A stretch of 64,000 bases of DNA from Toxotes chatareus (GCA_016801885.1 CM028889.1:19288001-19352000), one strand, 5' to 3'. Shown: positions 50,553-63,154, counted from the first letter of the stretch. The notes: generated from the letters alone by a model not told the origin. Translations and numbers: made by a program.

Positions 50553-53500
50553 CTAGTAAGTCTGAAAGTTGTACATGTCACTAAATTTGTAGTTTGTGTC
50601 ATTTATTTGACTGTGGGGCAAGCTTTTGCTAGCAACAAGAGGTTTAGGGGTGTCAAATAATTCAGGACTGTCAGTCTCCTCTGGTATATTGGCAATCCTG
50701 GATGAAGTCAGGGGGTCAGTGGTGGAAGATTGTCTACCACTTTGTGCATAATATGACCATGTGTTTGAGGTTGATTCAACAGAGGTGAAGTCCTCGGCAA
50801 GCAAGGAGGACTCCGGGACATTGAAGGAGTCAAGGCTGCAGGCTGAGGATGCAGAGCAGGCACGAGTTGGTCGTGGCTCATGGAGGTTGAGTTTGGAGAC
50901 CAGTGGTTTGCCAACTGTTACTGGTTGCCTTTCCTGCACTTCTTCATCCATGTTGGAATAGGTGTAGTGAAGACAGACGGTGAATGTGAGATCCCTCTAT
51001 TAAGACAGTGAAGAGCAGAATGTGTTTTTTAGCTTCAGAGGGAAAATATAAAAAGGCTTGAGTTGTTCTGATCTCCTCCACAAAAGACAATGAAGTATCT
51101 CTCAAATCAACATAACATACTTAAAATCTCTTAATTCTATAAAATCAGTATTTCTCAATATTAATAACCTGTTTTTAGAGGGGCAATAAACATTTACCAG
51201 GTTCCTTCTAGGACAGAAATAAGAGAGGTAATTATGAGAACAACAACCAGTATCTGACCCTGAGTCTCTGCAGGCTGCGGATGCGGGTGTAAAGACTGGG
51301 GACCTCTGGTGAAGGAAGAGTTTCCTTTATCAGTATTAAACTGCCAGCTTCAAGCAGAGTCTCCTGGTTACTTTTCTTCAGATCGATGTCCACATCCTTC
51401 CAAAGAAACATAGAATACAGTGTCAAGGTCGGTACAGTGCTTAAATTGGACATTTTCTGTGTGCTTCAAGTGTCCACAATAAACTATTTCCTGCTTAAAA
51501 CAGTATATTGCAAAACCAGATTCCAGTGTCATTGTGAGCCAGAACTTTGTTTGTCCTTAAGATCTCAGATCTACATAAAATCAACAAACAAACCTCGGGG
51601 AAATCAGTAAGCTGAGCAGAGCAGGAAACAATTTCTTTGGGCTGCTCAAGTATGCGAGTGTAGATAACCATGATGTTGGAGAATTCTGCCGCAAACCCAA
51701 GCTGGACTGTCACCCCACAGTCAAACTGCAGGCAATGGCTCGCGGGTAGGACTATGAAGGCAGGCATTTGAATTAGTTATACTTTACTCTAAGACAAAAA
51801 TGTTCTGATTTAATGGCAACAATAAACAAAGAAACCTACAGACATGACAAAAACTTAGCTATATTTAATCATTTGAGTTCATTTTTGTGGCGAGAGTACC
51901 ATGAGCGACGGCCCACTGCAGGTTGCGAGCTGAATAGGATGAGGAGCATTCATAGGTCTGTATCCGATCAGTGAGGGAACGTCGTTCAGACAGGTTACTG
52001 CGTAGCTCCAGAGCCTGCCTCCCTCGTGTGATTGCACAGCGACCCATGTCTGGAAAGAGGTAACAACTTAAAATGTACAGTATGTAATCATCAAAGCTGT
52101 TAAAGAGTAATTCAGTATTCAATTATTTAGGGTTAATTCATGGTGAGCTGTAGATTAGGCCTGTATTTATAATATGAATGAAATGTGCATTATTTGGAAG
52201 ACAGTTGAGGTGACTTTAGCCCACTAATTGCATTAGAGTACTTGTTTACATAACCTTGGTAAAATCTTTTGAAAGTGTTGGCATATAAATGTAGACACTT
52301 TGTCATACGTTTTCTGTCCCAGTTGGCACTTGGCCTGGTCTGGCTTTATACACGCAGCTCAGGGAGTGAATCACCCACAATGCCCGCCGCCCGTCCCTTC
52401 TGTCGCGGTCTGGCTTTATACACGCAGCTCAGGGAGTGAATCACCCACAATGCCCGCCGCCCGTCCCTTCTGTCACGGTCTGGCTTTATGGGGGAAGTGG
52501 GGGGGGGGGGGGCCCAGGGAGTAATTCAATGTAGAACCGCCACTGCGTGTCATAGGACGATTGCGGAGGTCTCATACTTAACATATGTACATACCTTCAG
52601 CCACTCTGTCAAGCATGACTGTGACCTTCTCGTCTTCACAAACGCGCTGTTTGAGGAAGTTAATGAAGATGCCATTGGACACGTCTTCCCTCTTTACTTC
52701 ATATGCCTCTGCATCTGCACATCTAAACACAACCAAGTACATATGAGGGACACCTTACAGGGTAATGATGGAAGACTATTACATAATTGTGCCAAAGAGC
52801 TGCTGTACAAAATTTCATTGTGCCTTGCATAATGACAATAAAGATTCTTGATTCTTGATAATTGATACATATATTAAATATACTTCTCCCGTCTGAAATG
52901 CCAGACTCTTTCAAAGACGACATCTGATACCAGCATAAGAAACTTAGAATTACTGTTTCTAAAGAGCAGCAACTTACGTGGCATAACCAAACACTATATT
53001 TGCTGTGACCTTCAGCAGTCCGGTTTGTACAATGACATCATCATTTGGGTTTCTAAGAAAGAAAACATTTTAAGGACAAATATGCACATCAGGTAGTCTA
53101 ATCTTAACATGACATAAAAACAAGCTGGTACATAAATTCATTCATTTAAATAAACATTGATACCTTTTGCGGCACATGTCCAGCAGGAATACGTTGAGTC
53201 CAGTCTCTTTCTCTTGCATCCTGGTGAGTATATTCTGTACACAAAAACAGTGCTCTGATGTGTAGGAGGCTGGTGCATCGATGGGAACCATGAAACTGTT
53301 GCCATAATTCTCATAACCGTGACCAGCAAAGTATAGCAAGCCTGTGGCCAGAAGGACAAAGAAATGTTATCAAATTTGATGAATTGCGTCAAAATCACAG
53401 AGAATCAAACACTTCAAGCTGAAGTTGTTTTATTTTGTTTCGTTACATGAAAAAAGGGAAATTATATTCAGCAAAGTAAGATTACATCTCCCAACATACC

Positions 53501-56500
53501 CTGACTGCCAATTTTGTTGTGAACAAAAGGTCTAGTCTTTAAAAGTCATGGACAGACACAAAACAGGTTTTGAACATATCTCTATGGACATGAAACAAAC
53601 CATAGACTCCCTTGTCAAGCAGCAAGAGGAACTCTGTGACAGCGCTGCGCATCTCCTGCCAGTTGAGGTCGAGCAGGGAAACCACCTTGAAGTCCATTTG
53701 TCTGAGGAGGTTGGTCAACTCATGGACGTCAGCAATGGGAGCACATAGCTGAGTGTGGTAGAGGTAGTTCATGTTGCCAATCAGCAGAGCAACTTTGTCT
53801 GTTGCTGTGGAGGGGAAGATAGGGCATCAAGAAAGACCCACTAACCTAATAAATTATGCGATGTGCCTATTAACCGTATATATTGTGGTCTACAGATAGT
53901 GTATTGTAACTACAGTTTTTATTTGGACAAAACTCACCATAAAAGTCCTTGGTTGACAGTCGTTGTTTGGTCATCTGTTGTAGCGGATTTATTCCTAGTC
54001 CACAAGTTGACCTGTGGATTTCCTGTGAGTCTGGCAACATATGAAAGAGAAAAAATTTAATGTTTGATGTTACATCAGAATGTTTAATGTCTAATTTTAA
54101 TTTTGTTTTCTACAGTGCTTGGTAATACACACTCAACTGCTCTGACACACCCAAAGTTACAAACGCTTTATTTTCACCCATGTGATTACAAAAAACAGGA
54201 ATCAAGATGTGATGAAATGTGACAGAGGAAAATGACAGAGGAACTAAAATACTACTCTAGTTCCTTTCTTTCATTGTCAATATTCTTGCTTAGGGAGTAA
54301 ATAATACCTAAACCACGATCAACTTCTACCCAGGATGCTTCAATAATGGAACTAGGGCCTGAAATAAAAGCGGAAAACAAGAAGTTATTCACTGAACAGT
54401 ACAGCAGTATTGTTCCTGTGTGATACTGATGCTATAAACGTGCACTTTCTATGCATTTCTGCAAATTCCTTAGAAACATTCACTTAATATTCATGCAGTT
54501 GTAATAAGAATTTTAATCTCTCTTTGATTTTTCTCATTTAAACATTTCAATTCTGAATATAGAAAATAGAAACTATGTCTCACCAATGGTGACTGTTGCT
54601 GTATCGCTCCACGCCTCATGATAAATATTAAACACCTTGCACCTGTACTGTCCTCTGTGTGTTGTGGTCACACACGGGATCTACAGGACATAATAAAATA
54701 AATACATCAACTACACAAACAATACTTACACAGAGACTGACACAGGTTTTCTGATGATGAATGATGACTGTTATATGCAGTAGGTAAGCAGTTCACAGCA
54801 GACTCTGTGAATACACTTACTTTGAGTGAACATGTCTTGTGTTGTGGCATGGGCTCCGTGTTGTGGTACCACTGGTACTGGGCAGGAGGGTTGGCCTCTG
54901 CTTTGCACTCCAGGAACAGAGAGTCGCCCTCAGACACTGCTTGGGACTGAGGCTGGTGGATGATACGCAGCCCACTCACTGATCCTGGAAACAAACTGCT
55001 GCTGCAGCCTGAGATGACAAGATTTACCAGGAAATTACATCAGACGTCATGTGATGGAATAAAACAAAGGAAACAAGGAGAAGAGAAGGAGGAGGGGAGA
55101 GGTACCTGGACTAGAGCTATTTTCAGAGCAAACCAGGCGAACATGAGCCCACTGAGAGAAGATGCAGTTGTCTCCATGGTTGACCCTACAGATATAGTGA
55201 CCCTGGTGGGCCGGGGCTATGGGACACAGAACCAGCTGTGGCGTACACCCCGTCTCATCCAAAATCTAAAACAAGAAAATAATCTGCATATCCTATAGCC
55301 TATATGACAATTTATAATTGACATTTTATAATAACCATCAAGAGTCAACAGTTTATTTTTCTAATTTACCTTCACCACAGTAACGACAACATGATGAAAA
55401 GGTGCCAGATTTAGCCAAAAAGTAACACAAATACAGAACACTCCACATAATTCTTTAAGACTTTGACCGGAACTCTTGTGTTACTTTTTATTATGAGGTA
55501 ATGATAAGGTGTTAGACTGACCTCCTCTTTGCCCCTGAACCACTGGTAGCTGAGCCCAGGGGGACCAGCAGCTTTGCAGGTCAATAGCACCCTGCTCCCC
55601 ATTGGGGCCTGCTGGGACTGTGGCTGCTCTGTGATCGAAATCATCTCTGCCACTACCAGAAACACAAACACAACATACCCACAACATAAACAATCATATG
55701 CACAGACAAGCGGAAATGCTCTCTCAGTGGCATAGGTCTTTCCATTAAGACATGTAGCTTATCAGAGGACGTGGCATAGTTTTAACAAGCAGTGGCTTGT
55801 GAAAAAGATATGTAAAATAGTACCACATAACATTTCCTCTGCTTTGCAAGCTATATGGTTGACAGAGATGTTACTATTTTTACTGTTCTCTTCAACAGAG
55901 AAAAACTAATGGACAACAAAAATAGGAAGCTGTATGAAATAACTTTCAAATTGAGATAAATTTCCTTCTGTGGCATTACGTCCCCTTAGAGGGCTGAGAA
56001 AAAGAGAAACAACAAATTTTCCAGGTCTTGCTATTGGGTTGTATGGCTCATTGGTTCCTCTCTATGACTTACTATGACCCATGTCATAGTAAGTCATAGA
56101 GATGATGTGTATATATAAATATATATTTATAATAATATACATAACTGGAGTCTCCCTATTAGTTTGTGGATGGGTAAAAATCCATGTGACACAATCTCAA
56201 CTAAAATAAAAACCAAAAGCAAATGTGTCTGTCCACGAGGAGAAAAAGCAAGTGTCTAACAAATTTACACTGTGTTCAAGTAAAAGTACTTGCCACTCTC
56301 CACCTCTGGTACTATCATCAAATTTCATGCCACAACTTGTGTTCTACAGACAAACTAAAGTATCTTTGCAACTTGAAAGAGTGGAATTTCTGACTGAGAT
56401 AAAGGCCTAAAAGTCTGCTAGTATAATAACCTCAGAGTTGAAACAGAAACCTAATGTCCAAAGTATAAACACTGCTGGGAAAATAACCCAAGTTTATCTC

Positions 56501-57125
56501 AGGTCCCCTGGATTTTTTTTTTCCAGTGATAGGGCTATTTCCTGGAAAACATTTCCGCACATATGTATAACAATGCCACCACATTCACTTCTCTTTTACT
56601 TGTGGTGGTCAGGTACTGCACAGCTTCCTGGTGGTCCACTTTCCTCAGGCAGAGGAGGAGGAAGTCCACGGAGCAGGAGCGATCAGCCAGCCGAGCCAGG
56701 AGGGCGCGTCCTGGGCTGCCTGCAGCGCTCAGCACCTGGAGTGAGCAGCTGGTCAACTCGCTTTCGCTGCAGGGAGGGAGTTCAGCGAGCTAAGTTAGTA
56801 AAGGTGGTGACAGGCCAGTCCAGTTCCAGGATTATACAGAAGTATGGAGGGAGCATAGCCTGTTTAACAGGTCGTACATCAAAGGTAATCATTGTAATAA
56901 AGGATACATGTTCAAATGAGTTATTGTGGTCGTGGAAACAGCTGTTAACCCCCCCACCCCCCTTGGTGTGATGCCTTCAGGCCCTCACCTGCAGCGGAAT
57001 CTCGGTTGCCCGGACACCGCATCGGCCAGCTGCCTCCATCCGCAGGTGGAGTTGTCCAACATCTTTGACAGCCTCTTCAACACCTCTTCGCTCAGAGTAC
57101 CAATGCTCATTTTCCACTCCTCCAT
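50553..57125 (-). CDS. malt1: MALT1 paracaspase
   Basis: Cytosolic paracaspase and scaffold of the CARD-BCL10-MALT1 complex leading to NF-kB. 824 residues, the human length, in 16 coding exons: 57125-56989, 56766-56600, 55652-55522, 55265-55106, 54984-54821, 54680-54584, 54358-54308, 54030-53938, 53804-53601, 53341-53164, 53052-52978, 52722-52595, 52049-51900, 51751-51594, 51396-51259, 50996-50553. Death domain at residues 1-100; two Ig domains at about 105-290 (LTCKAAG...YQWF; LECKAEA...YQWY); paracaspase domain from about 330 (DKVALLIGNMNY) with catalytic His409 in FAGHGYEN and Cys458 in LLDMCRKR; a third Ig-like domain in the C-terminal part (FDCGVTVQLGFAAEFSN). The last exon has PEETD, a TRAF6-type site. 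Start is the first ATG of the open frame. Exon 3 has two in-frame acceptors six bases apart. Confidence 0.95.
52337..52490. repeat. 70-bp tandem repeat (about 2.2 copies) in malt1 intron
   Basis: GGTCTGGCTTTATACACGCA starts units at 52337 and 52407, and a third partial unit starts at 52477. The first two are nearly identical over the full 70 bases. A G-run (about 52498-52512) follows. Confidence 0.95.
52730..52865. repeat. Fish retroposon-like tail in malt1 intron
   Basis: AAAATTTCATTGTGCCTTGC then AATGACAATAAAGATTCTTG with a short TTCTTGA tandem end looks like the 3' end of common fish non-LTR or SINE elements. Family assignment is from memory of such tails, not from a search. Confidence 0.5.
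56059..56102. repeat. Perfect 20-bp-arm hairpin in malt1 intron 2
   Basis: TCTCTATGACTTACTATGAC (56059-56078), a four-base spacer CCAT, then its exact reverse complement at 56083-56102. Confidence 0.97.
56142..56234. repeat. Dispersed repeat pair, copy A (malt1 intron 2)
   Basis: Matches 58978-59065 in the same orientation: ACTGGAGTC.CCCTATT, then GACACAA, then ACTAAAATAAAAACCAAAAG and CAAATGTGTCTG. AT-rich and non-coding. Confidence 0.8.
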
Positions 57126-57700
57126 CTTCGTATGTGTCACCACTAACAAACCCGGAGTTCTACAGGACAAATAGGGGACAGTAACACTGAAACTTTACGC
57201 GGTAAATCGGCGGAGTCCACCACGCGTGGCAGCGAGTCCATAAGGATGTTTTCCTCCGGGTGTTGGCAGAGTGATGACCGAAAACAGTGGGTTTATTGTT
57301 GAACGAATTTCCCACCAGTTCGCCTACACGGCTGGCACGCTACAAAACCAAGAGGTTGTAAACACGGCGTCGGGTTTTCCCGTGGTCAACCTTTATGAAA
57401 ATGCGTGGCGCGGAGGAAAATCCGCCGGTAGTTAACTGTACACACACACCGCACAGGGCAATTAATCGTGTTAAGGAAAGAAGCTAGGTAACAGCGATGC
57501 CTGAAAATGAAACTATACGTTGTATTCAGACCAAAGTGAACAACGCAGAGTCAACCGATAACTGCGCTGCCACTTGCCGTTTCCGCCATTAATATACTGA
57601 AGCATTTCAGTCACAAGTCGTGAGGGAAAACTTTGGACTTACCGACTTTACAACAAGCGTAGGTCGGTGGTCAAATCCGGTTGTACACAGAGGAACGAGA
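57126..57700 (-). promoter_or_regulatory. malt1 5' region
   Basis: CG-rich relative to its surroundings (CCACGCGTGG, GGCGCGG-type blocks), with no TATA box at an obvious place. Likely holds the malt1 promoter and 5' UTR; TSS not readable. Confidence 0.4.
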
Positions 57701-58724
57701 GGCTCTTAAGTAAAAGGAGATGTCTGATTCATATTATACCGCATTACTCTTCCAGTCTTACATGATTTTGTTCCCCAGGTTATTTGCTTTTCATTTCAGT
57801 TCCTCATTTCTGCCATCCCCGGCAGGCTGGATCATTTGCATGAAAAGTTGTCATGGCAACGCCATTTATTAGAGCCAACTTCTCCTGAGTATGATCAGTA
57901 TTGTAAGCACTGACGTATTAAACTTACAACCTGGCAACTCAAACGTTGCTCTATGATTGAGAACTGGTCTATAAAACATTAATAGATTATTAATAGTTTA
58001 TTGAGCAATAAGAAAGCCATTACTTACAGTTCACAGACCTTTCATAAAGTGGTACCAGATTTATATTCATAATATTGATTATAGGGCATTGTGTAAGAAC
58101 AGAATGACACCATCTGTTGGATATTTTTTGATTTTTATTTATAATAAGTCTGCAAAAACAAAGTGACTGTGAAAGTAATGGAAGTGGAAATATCATCAGG
58201 CCATTACCATTGTACAAATGAACTGAATCCAATGCAGTAGCCTTGCATCAAATACAATAAACACTACTGTCTCTGACCTTGGAAAAACCTCGCACCACAA
58301 GGTCTATGTAGTAGCTGTACTGGAGCTTTCAGCTGTGTCATTTGAGCTACAAAATGCACCTTATTGGTGAGATTTTTTTTTCCAAGGTCAGAATGCACTT
58401 TTAAACTACTTTTATATTTCCCCCCATGTTCAACATAGCCAGTGATGAACTTCCTGAAGTACTGAAGTACTGTACTCAAAACCTAACTCTGTAACAGTTA
58501 CAAGCTTTCTTTCAGCTTTCAAACACAGTTCCCAGTTTCCCTGGCCAGTGCAGGGAGACAGGTGAATATGCTGCATGATTTCAGATAACCTGCTAGATTA
58601 ATGGCAACTGGTAAAGAGTTGGTCTTATTATAAACTTGACATGGAACATGACATGAACCTGTTAATGTTCCATGTCAAATTGCTGTAAAGGAGGAGAGCT
58701 GCCCACTGTCAGTCCAGTGAATAC
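57701..58724. other. Spacer between malt1 5' end and mrpl54 3' end
   Basis: Holds the mrpl54 3' UTR; a - strand AATAAA lies at 58135-58140, but no signal is close to the stop. A 14-bp-arm hairpin lies at 58636-58678. No other gene seen. Confidence 0.5.
58636..58678. repeat. 14-bp-arm hairpin just 3' of mrpl54
   Basis: TTGACATGGAACAT (58636-58649), 15-base loop, then exact reverse complement at 58665-58678. It starts 47 bases after the mrpl54 stop and so is probably in its 3' UTR. Confidence 0.9.
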
Positions 58725-59985
58725 TTATAACTTCTTCCCTTTATGTAGTCTGTTGAAACGCAGAATATTTTCCTTCCTGAGACGCTTCCAGTATTCCCAG
58801 GTGTCTGGTTCCAGCTCCTGCAGCTTTTTGGGTGGTCCAAGGTTCAACTGGAACAACCTGAGCAAATGATAAAACAAGAAGGAAATCGAATGATTGAAGT
58901 CACACAAAATGCCTTTATTATCCAGAAAATTAAAGTTACAATGGGTGGACAAAATAACAGGAAAAAAAAGTATGATGTTGAACTGGAGTCCCCCTATTGC
59001 CTTGTAGATGATCAAAATCTGTCTGACACAACTAAAATAAAAACCAAAAGCAAATGTGTCTGCTCTTGAACCATTGCAGATTCTATGTGTAGGTGGAGAG
59101 AGCAACAGTAATAGTGAGAGGGAGCATATAATGTAAGAAAATTTGTAGTTTTAAATAAATGGGGTATAATATGTGTAAAATGATTAAATACATGTATAAC
59201 TCTTTGCCACTAAAGGACACATTCATAATGATTGACTTATATACTTTTTTTTTTTTTAAAAGAGGAAATGAAATTAGCCAAACAGAAACAGGTCTAAGTG
59301 ATGATAACAGAAGGCATAAGAAAAAAAAGTGGCTGAGGCAGAAGAAATATTTGCTCTCACCACTCTGGATATTCCTCAGGAGGCTTCAGTTTAGGGTCCT
59401 CTCCTTGCTTGAAGATGTTGGCCCCTACTGCATAAGAAGTTAGTCTTACTGGGTCTTTACACACTTCTGGGCCTTTCAGTTCCTCCTTCACCATGCCTTT
59501 ACCTTTACCTTTGGCCGCTGGAAGACATTGGAAATCATGTTAATATCAATTGATATTGACTCCTGGTTGCCAACAAACCAGCAGCCCTTTGTTAACCATA
59601 ACATAGCATGATTTAATGGCATATGCAGATTCAGACAGGTATCTATTGACAACATTTTATTTGTGTATTATTGCTGGAGTTCAATAGCTGTTATGTATTG
59701 TTACTACTATCATTAATTTTGTATTTATTTTTAATGGCACACATTGGTGTAAACAGGCATACATATGTTTCATTAGCAGAGCCAATTCAAAACTGGCACT
59801 GTAGAACAGAGACATTTATAGTCAGTGTATACCGAACAGAGATGTCCTCTTTACTCACCAACTTTCTTGGCATATCCACATGTCTGTATTCTGTTTAACA
59901 CGTTCGTCCTGCAGAGCACTGTTGTAGCGTCGTTTGTGATACATTTTGTTAACGCTACTATCCTCAACAAATTGTATCCTGACAT
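58725..59985 (-). CDS. mrpl54: Mitochondrial large ribosomal subunit protein mL54
   Basis: Component of the mitochondrial ribosome's large subunit. 138 residues, the human length, in three exons: 59985-59859, 59517-59361, 58857-58725. The first exon codes for a basic N-terminal targeting sequence (MSGYNLLRIVALTKC) ending GYAKKV. The second has a Gly/Lys stretch, then LKGPEVCKDPVRLTSYAVGA and PPEEYPEW. The third has LNLGPPKKLQELEP and ends EYWKRLRKENILRFNRLH. These match human MRPL54 block by block. It shares a short divergent promoter with fam32a. Confidence 0.95.
58937..59065. repeat. Dispersed repeat pair, copy B (mrpl54 intron 2)
   Basis: Begins GGGTGGACAAAATAACAGGA at about 58940, a sequence typical of a fish interspersed repeat, and runs into the part shared with 56142-56234. 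Confidence 0.75.
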
Positions 59986-60256
59986 TTTAGTTTTAGGTTA
60001 CTTAAAAGCGCTACCCACCATGCTACAGTTTGACATTCATAGCTACCTTTAACTTCCGTTTTCTGCTTCGTCTTTGGCTCTGTGAAAATTATCTACTGCG
60101 CCTCTCTGGACGGGAAGACACGCTACAACACGGCTGACGCAGGGTGCCCCCCTTGGGTCGTTTCCCTTTAGTCCGACAGGTGGCAGCACAGGTTTGCGTG
60201 TGTCTGATGCTGTAATAACACAACAGAAGGTGAAGAAAATCGGGAACTTGTAAAAG
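59986..60256. promoter_or_regulatory. Bidirectional promoter of mrpl54 and fam32a
   Basis: The two start codons face away from each other 271 bases apart. ETS-type ACTTCCG lies near 60051-60057, and the rest is moderately CG-rich without a TATA box. Both genes are housekeeping genes, so shared control is likely. Confidence 0.65.
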
Positions 60257-62130
60257 ATGTCGGAGTACGCCACGGTTCAGAAGAGTGTCCTGAAATTAAA
60301 AGGCGCAGGAAGCATTTCATCTGGGAAAAAGTAAGGATTATTAAATTTGGTAGCATTTAAGCAAGATACGACGTATTTAAATGGACCGAAATATTTCAGT
60401 ACCCAGTCGTCACTAGAAACAACCGCTGGTATTCGGGCAAGGCTAATGTTAGCATGTTTGCTAATAGCACTACTGTTAATGTTACGTTAACGTTTACTAA
60501 AATTATATGAACATGATAAAGATTTATTTGGTTAAATTTATTGTGAAAATAACAAGTTACAGTGGAAAATCGCTGGTCCCAGTTGTGATCTTAGTATCGT
60601 TCACTGTAATACTATCAACATTAGCTAGTTAGCCTTAGCTACTTCTAAACAACAAACTACACTAGACTACGTAAATCTATGTCAAACAGACTTTAAAAAC
60701 ATATAATGCATTGTCGGACAATGCCACTTTACACAACAAATGATTAAACGTGGAATCATCATCAATGCAGTAGTAAAAAGTACATAGGGCATGCGTTAGC
60801 TCAGTAGGATAATTAATGGTTCACAGCGTCTTGGACAAAGTAGATTGTTTCTTTGTAGGTGCTCCGACAAGCCACTTATCAACTAACTGACGTTACATGT
60901 GTGTTTCTTAGGAAGAAGAAGAAGGATAAAGAGAGTAAGCATCGCTTGGAGCAGGTAGTGACCAGTCAAAACGACGAGGAGGTGAAAACCAAGAAAGCAT
61001 ATATTGACAAACGGACACCGGCACAAATAGCCTTTGACAAGATGCAAGAAAAGAGGGTGAGTTGTTGTTCTCCAGCATTACAGAGCTACAGCCACAATGC
61101 CATGTTAGTATGAACTCAGACATGGTCCAGCAATAAGCAAACCAGTTTGCTCTGATTGACAGAAGCACACAGAACAGTTTATATACAATACGACGCTAAT
61201 CTAAATACTAAATACTACACAAACAGAAATCCTTAAAATCTGTGACGTTTTTGATAGAGTACTACACAGAAATGTAGTAAATGTAGTTTCACAACCAGCA
61301 GTGGAACAGAAACACTTAATTATCCATGTAGGGGTTGTAGATTATTAACCTGTGTGCTCTCTTGAACTTTCCTTTTCTACTGAAGTGCTAGTTTTACTGG
61401 AAATACCTGTGAGAGAGAGCCAAGTGTGTCCTGTATAAATCTTAGCTCAGCATTGTGATCCCAAGCTGAAACAGGTTCAAAATAAACTTTGTTAGCTGAG
61501 CAGTATAGTTTAAGTACAAGGTTCATTGTTTGAAAGAGTTACACATGGTGAAGCACCATAACATGAACATTGTGAACATTCTCATTATTTAATGATCAAC
61601 ATGTCTACAGATAACTTTCACACACTTCATCTGCTCAGAATATTTTCAGCTTGTCACTGAGTCACAAGTAACTACAAGTCCAGTCCTCACATTTTCTTGA
61701 GTTTGAGGTGTTTGAATGTAATCATTGTTCATTAGTTTACTTATTTTGATGTGTTTGTGAAGGTGTTTGTAATATGCCTTAACTGAGCCTGATAGTATAC
61801 AATGTTTCAAGCCATTCATTTAGCCTCTATCTCTCTCTCATTACAGCAAATGGAGAGGATTTTGAACAAAGCTTCAAAGACCCACAAACATAGAGTGGAG
61901 GTAAGTCAAGTAATAGACCTTGCACAGCACCATTCTAACCAACTTGTTAATTCAAACTTGTAAAACAGTCATTCAAATGACTGAATCCAAATTGCGGTAG
62001 AAATGCTGTCTTATTTATAAAATGTTTTAAAAATAATTTCTATTTTTTCATTTGTTTGCAGGATTTCAATCGTCATCTGGACACCCTGACAGAGCATTAT
62101 GATATTCCCAAGGTCAGCTGGACCAAATAG
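60257..62130 (+). CDS. fam32a: FAM32A (OTAG-12-like nuclear protein)
   Basis: Small basic nuclear protein known in human as a component of the late (C*) spliceosome that stabilises exon docking. 113 residues in four exons: 60257-60330, 60912-61056, 61847-61900, 62062-62130. The N-terminus is MSEYATVQKSVLKLKG; a lysine run (KKKKKD) crosses the first splice junction; then DKRTPAQIAFDKMQEKR, QMERILNKASKTHKHRVE, and the nearly invariant end DFNRHLDTLTEHYDIPKVSW then TK. That C-terminus is the part that enters the spliceosome core and is fully kept. Start is the only good ATG, 271 bases from mrpl54. Confidence 0.96.
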
Positions 62131-62282
62131 AAGAGGAGCAGTGTTGTTGTTTTGTTTACCGCTTGTACAAAGATCTCGCACATCATGTTTTTGAAACATT
62201 ACTTGCTAATTTTATCGATATACAATTAATATTTGTTCAACTGGCTTTCCTTTATGCTTTTGTTGTAATTCCTGGTGTATAC

Positions 62283-62288
62283 AATAAA
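62283..62288 (+). terminator. Polyadenylation signal of fam32a
   Basis: AATAAA 150 bases after the stop, followed by a T/GT-rich downstream region (TGTCTGTTTTCTTTG). Confidence 0.8.
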
Positions 62289-63035
62289 GGATTTGTGTAG
62301 ACTTACTGTCTGTTTTCTTTGTCTTACATACTGTATATCCTCTGTGACATAATTTTACCTGAGCATATTGTCTGAATTTAAAAGACACAACTATGCATGT
62401 GTAAACAATATGAATGCCAGAAAACCAGAATATATTTGCTTTTTAATTAATATATTTTTCATTGAATTGGAACGCTGCACAAATGGCACACATATTGTAA
62501 ACCAGAACACACAAGGTACAGTAGTCCATAGTCAATTATTTGGGATGGCACAATGTGAACATATGAGCAACCCTTAAGGTACCAATTAAAACCTGAACAC
62601 AGTATTTCATAGGACTTTGACTACCAGAAGCAACACGTTTGTATACAAATTCACATATATTACTACAAAAGAAGTTGTATCGGTGGTGAAACTTAACACC
62701 AATGATGTTAAGCAACGTGTATTCACTAAAAACACAACATTGCCTGATAATTACGTTTAAGACATACAGGTGTGTGTATGAAAAACCCGGGTGGAGAAAC
62801 ATTCCCAAATACGTGGGATTTAGTGTTATACTATATTGATTTTCATCATTTTGACAATCTTTGCTTCACATGTTGCAAATCTTAACCAGCTAAACCGTGA
62901 AATTTAAATATCATTTTGCCCCAGGTCTAATTTAGACATAGGAAAAGTTTTTTTTTTCCTTTAACTATATTCATCTGGAGTAAGTTAAATAACATCAGAG
63001 GCTGCATCAAATAACAGCAAATGATTCTGAACATT
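62289..63035. other. Gap between convergent fam32a and fumarase 3' ends
   Basis: AT-rich, with a T-run at about 62948-62957. No gene or repeat copy recognised. Confidence 0.55.
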
Positions 63036-63041
63036 TTTATT
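63036..63041 (-). terminator. Polyadenylation signal of fumarate hydratase
   Basis: AATAAA on the - strand about 115 bases after the stop at 63155. Confidence 0.7.
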
Positions 63042-63154
63042 AAGAGGTAAGATGAAGTTTTGTTTGTACAGTTCTCATCTGATTTAACGGAAATATTCTT
63101 TTCTCACATTTGAAAAGATATTTGCTTAGTAGTTTCTTGTTGTGTTGTCAGAGT

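Noticed and set aside
52300..52524. 74-codon ORF over the 70-bp repeat
   Set aside because: Repetitive translation caused by the tandem units; inside a malt1 intron on the other strand.
60785..60825. GTTAGCTCAGTAGG, similar to a tRNA D-arm
   Set aside because: No matching acceptor stem, anticodon arm or T-arm around it.
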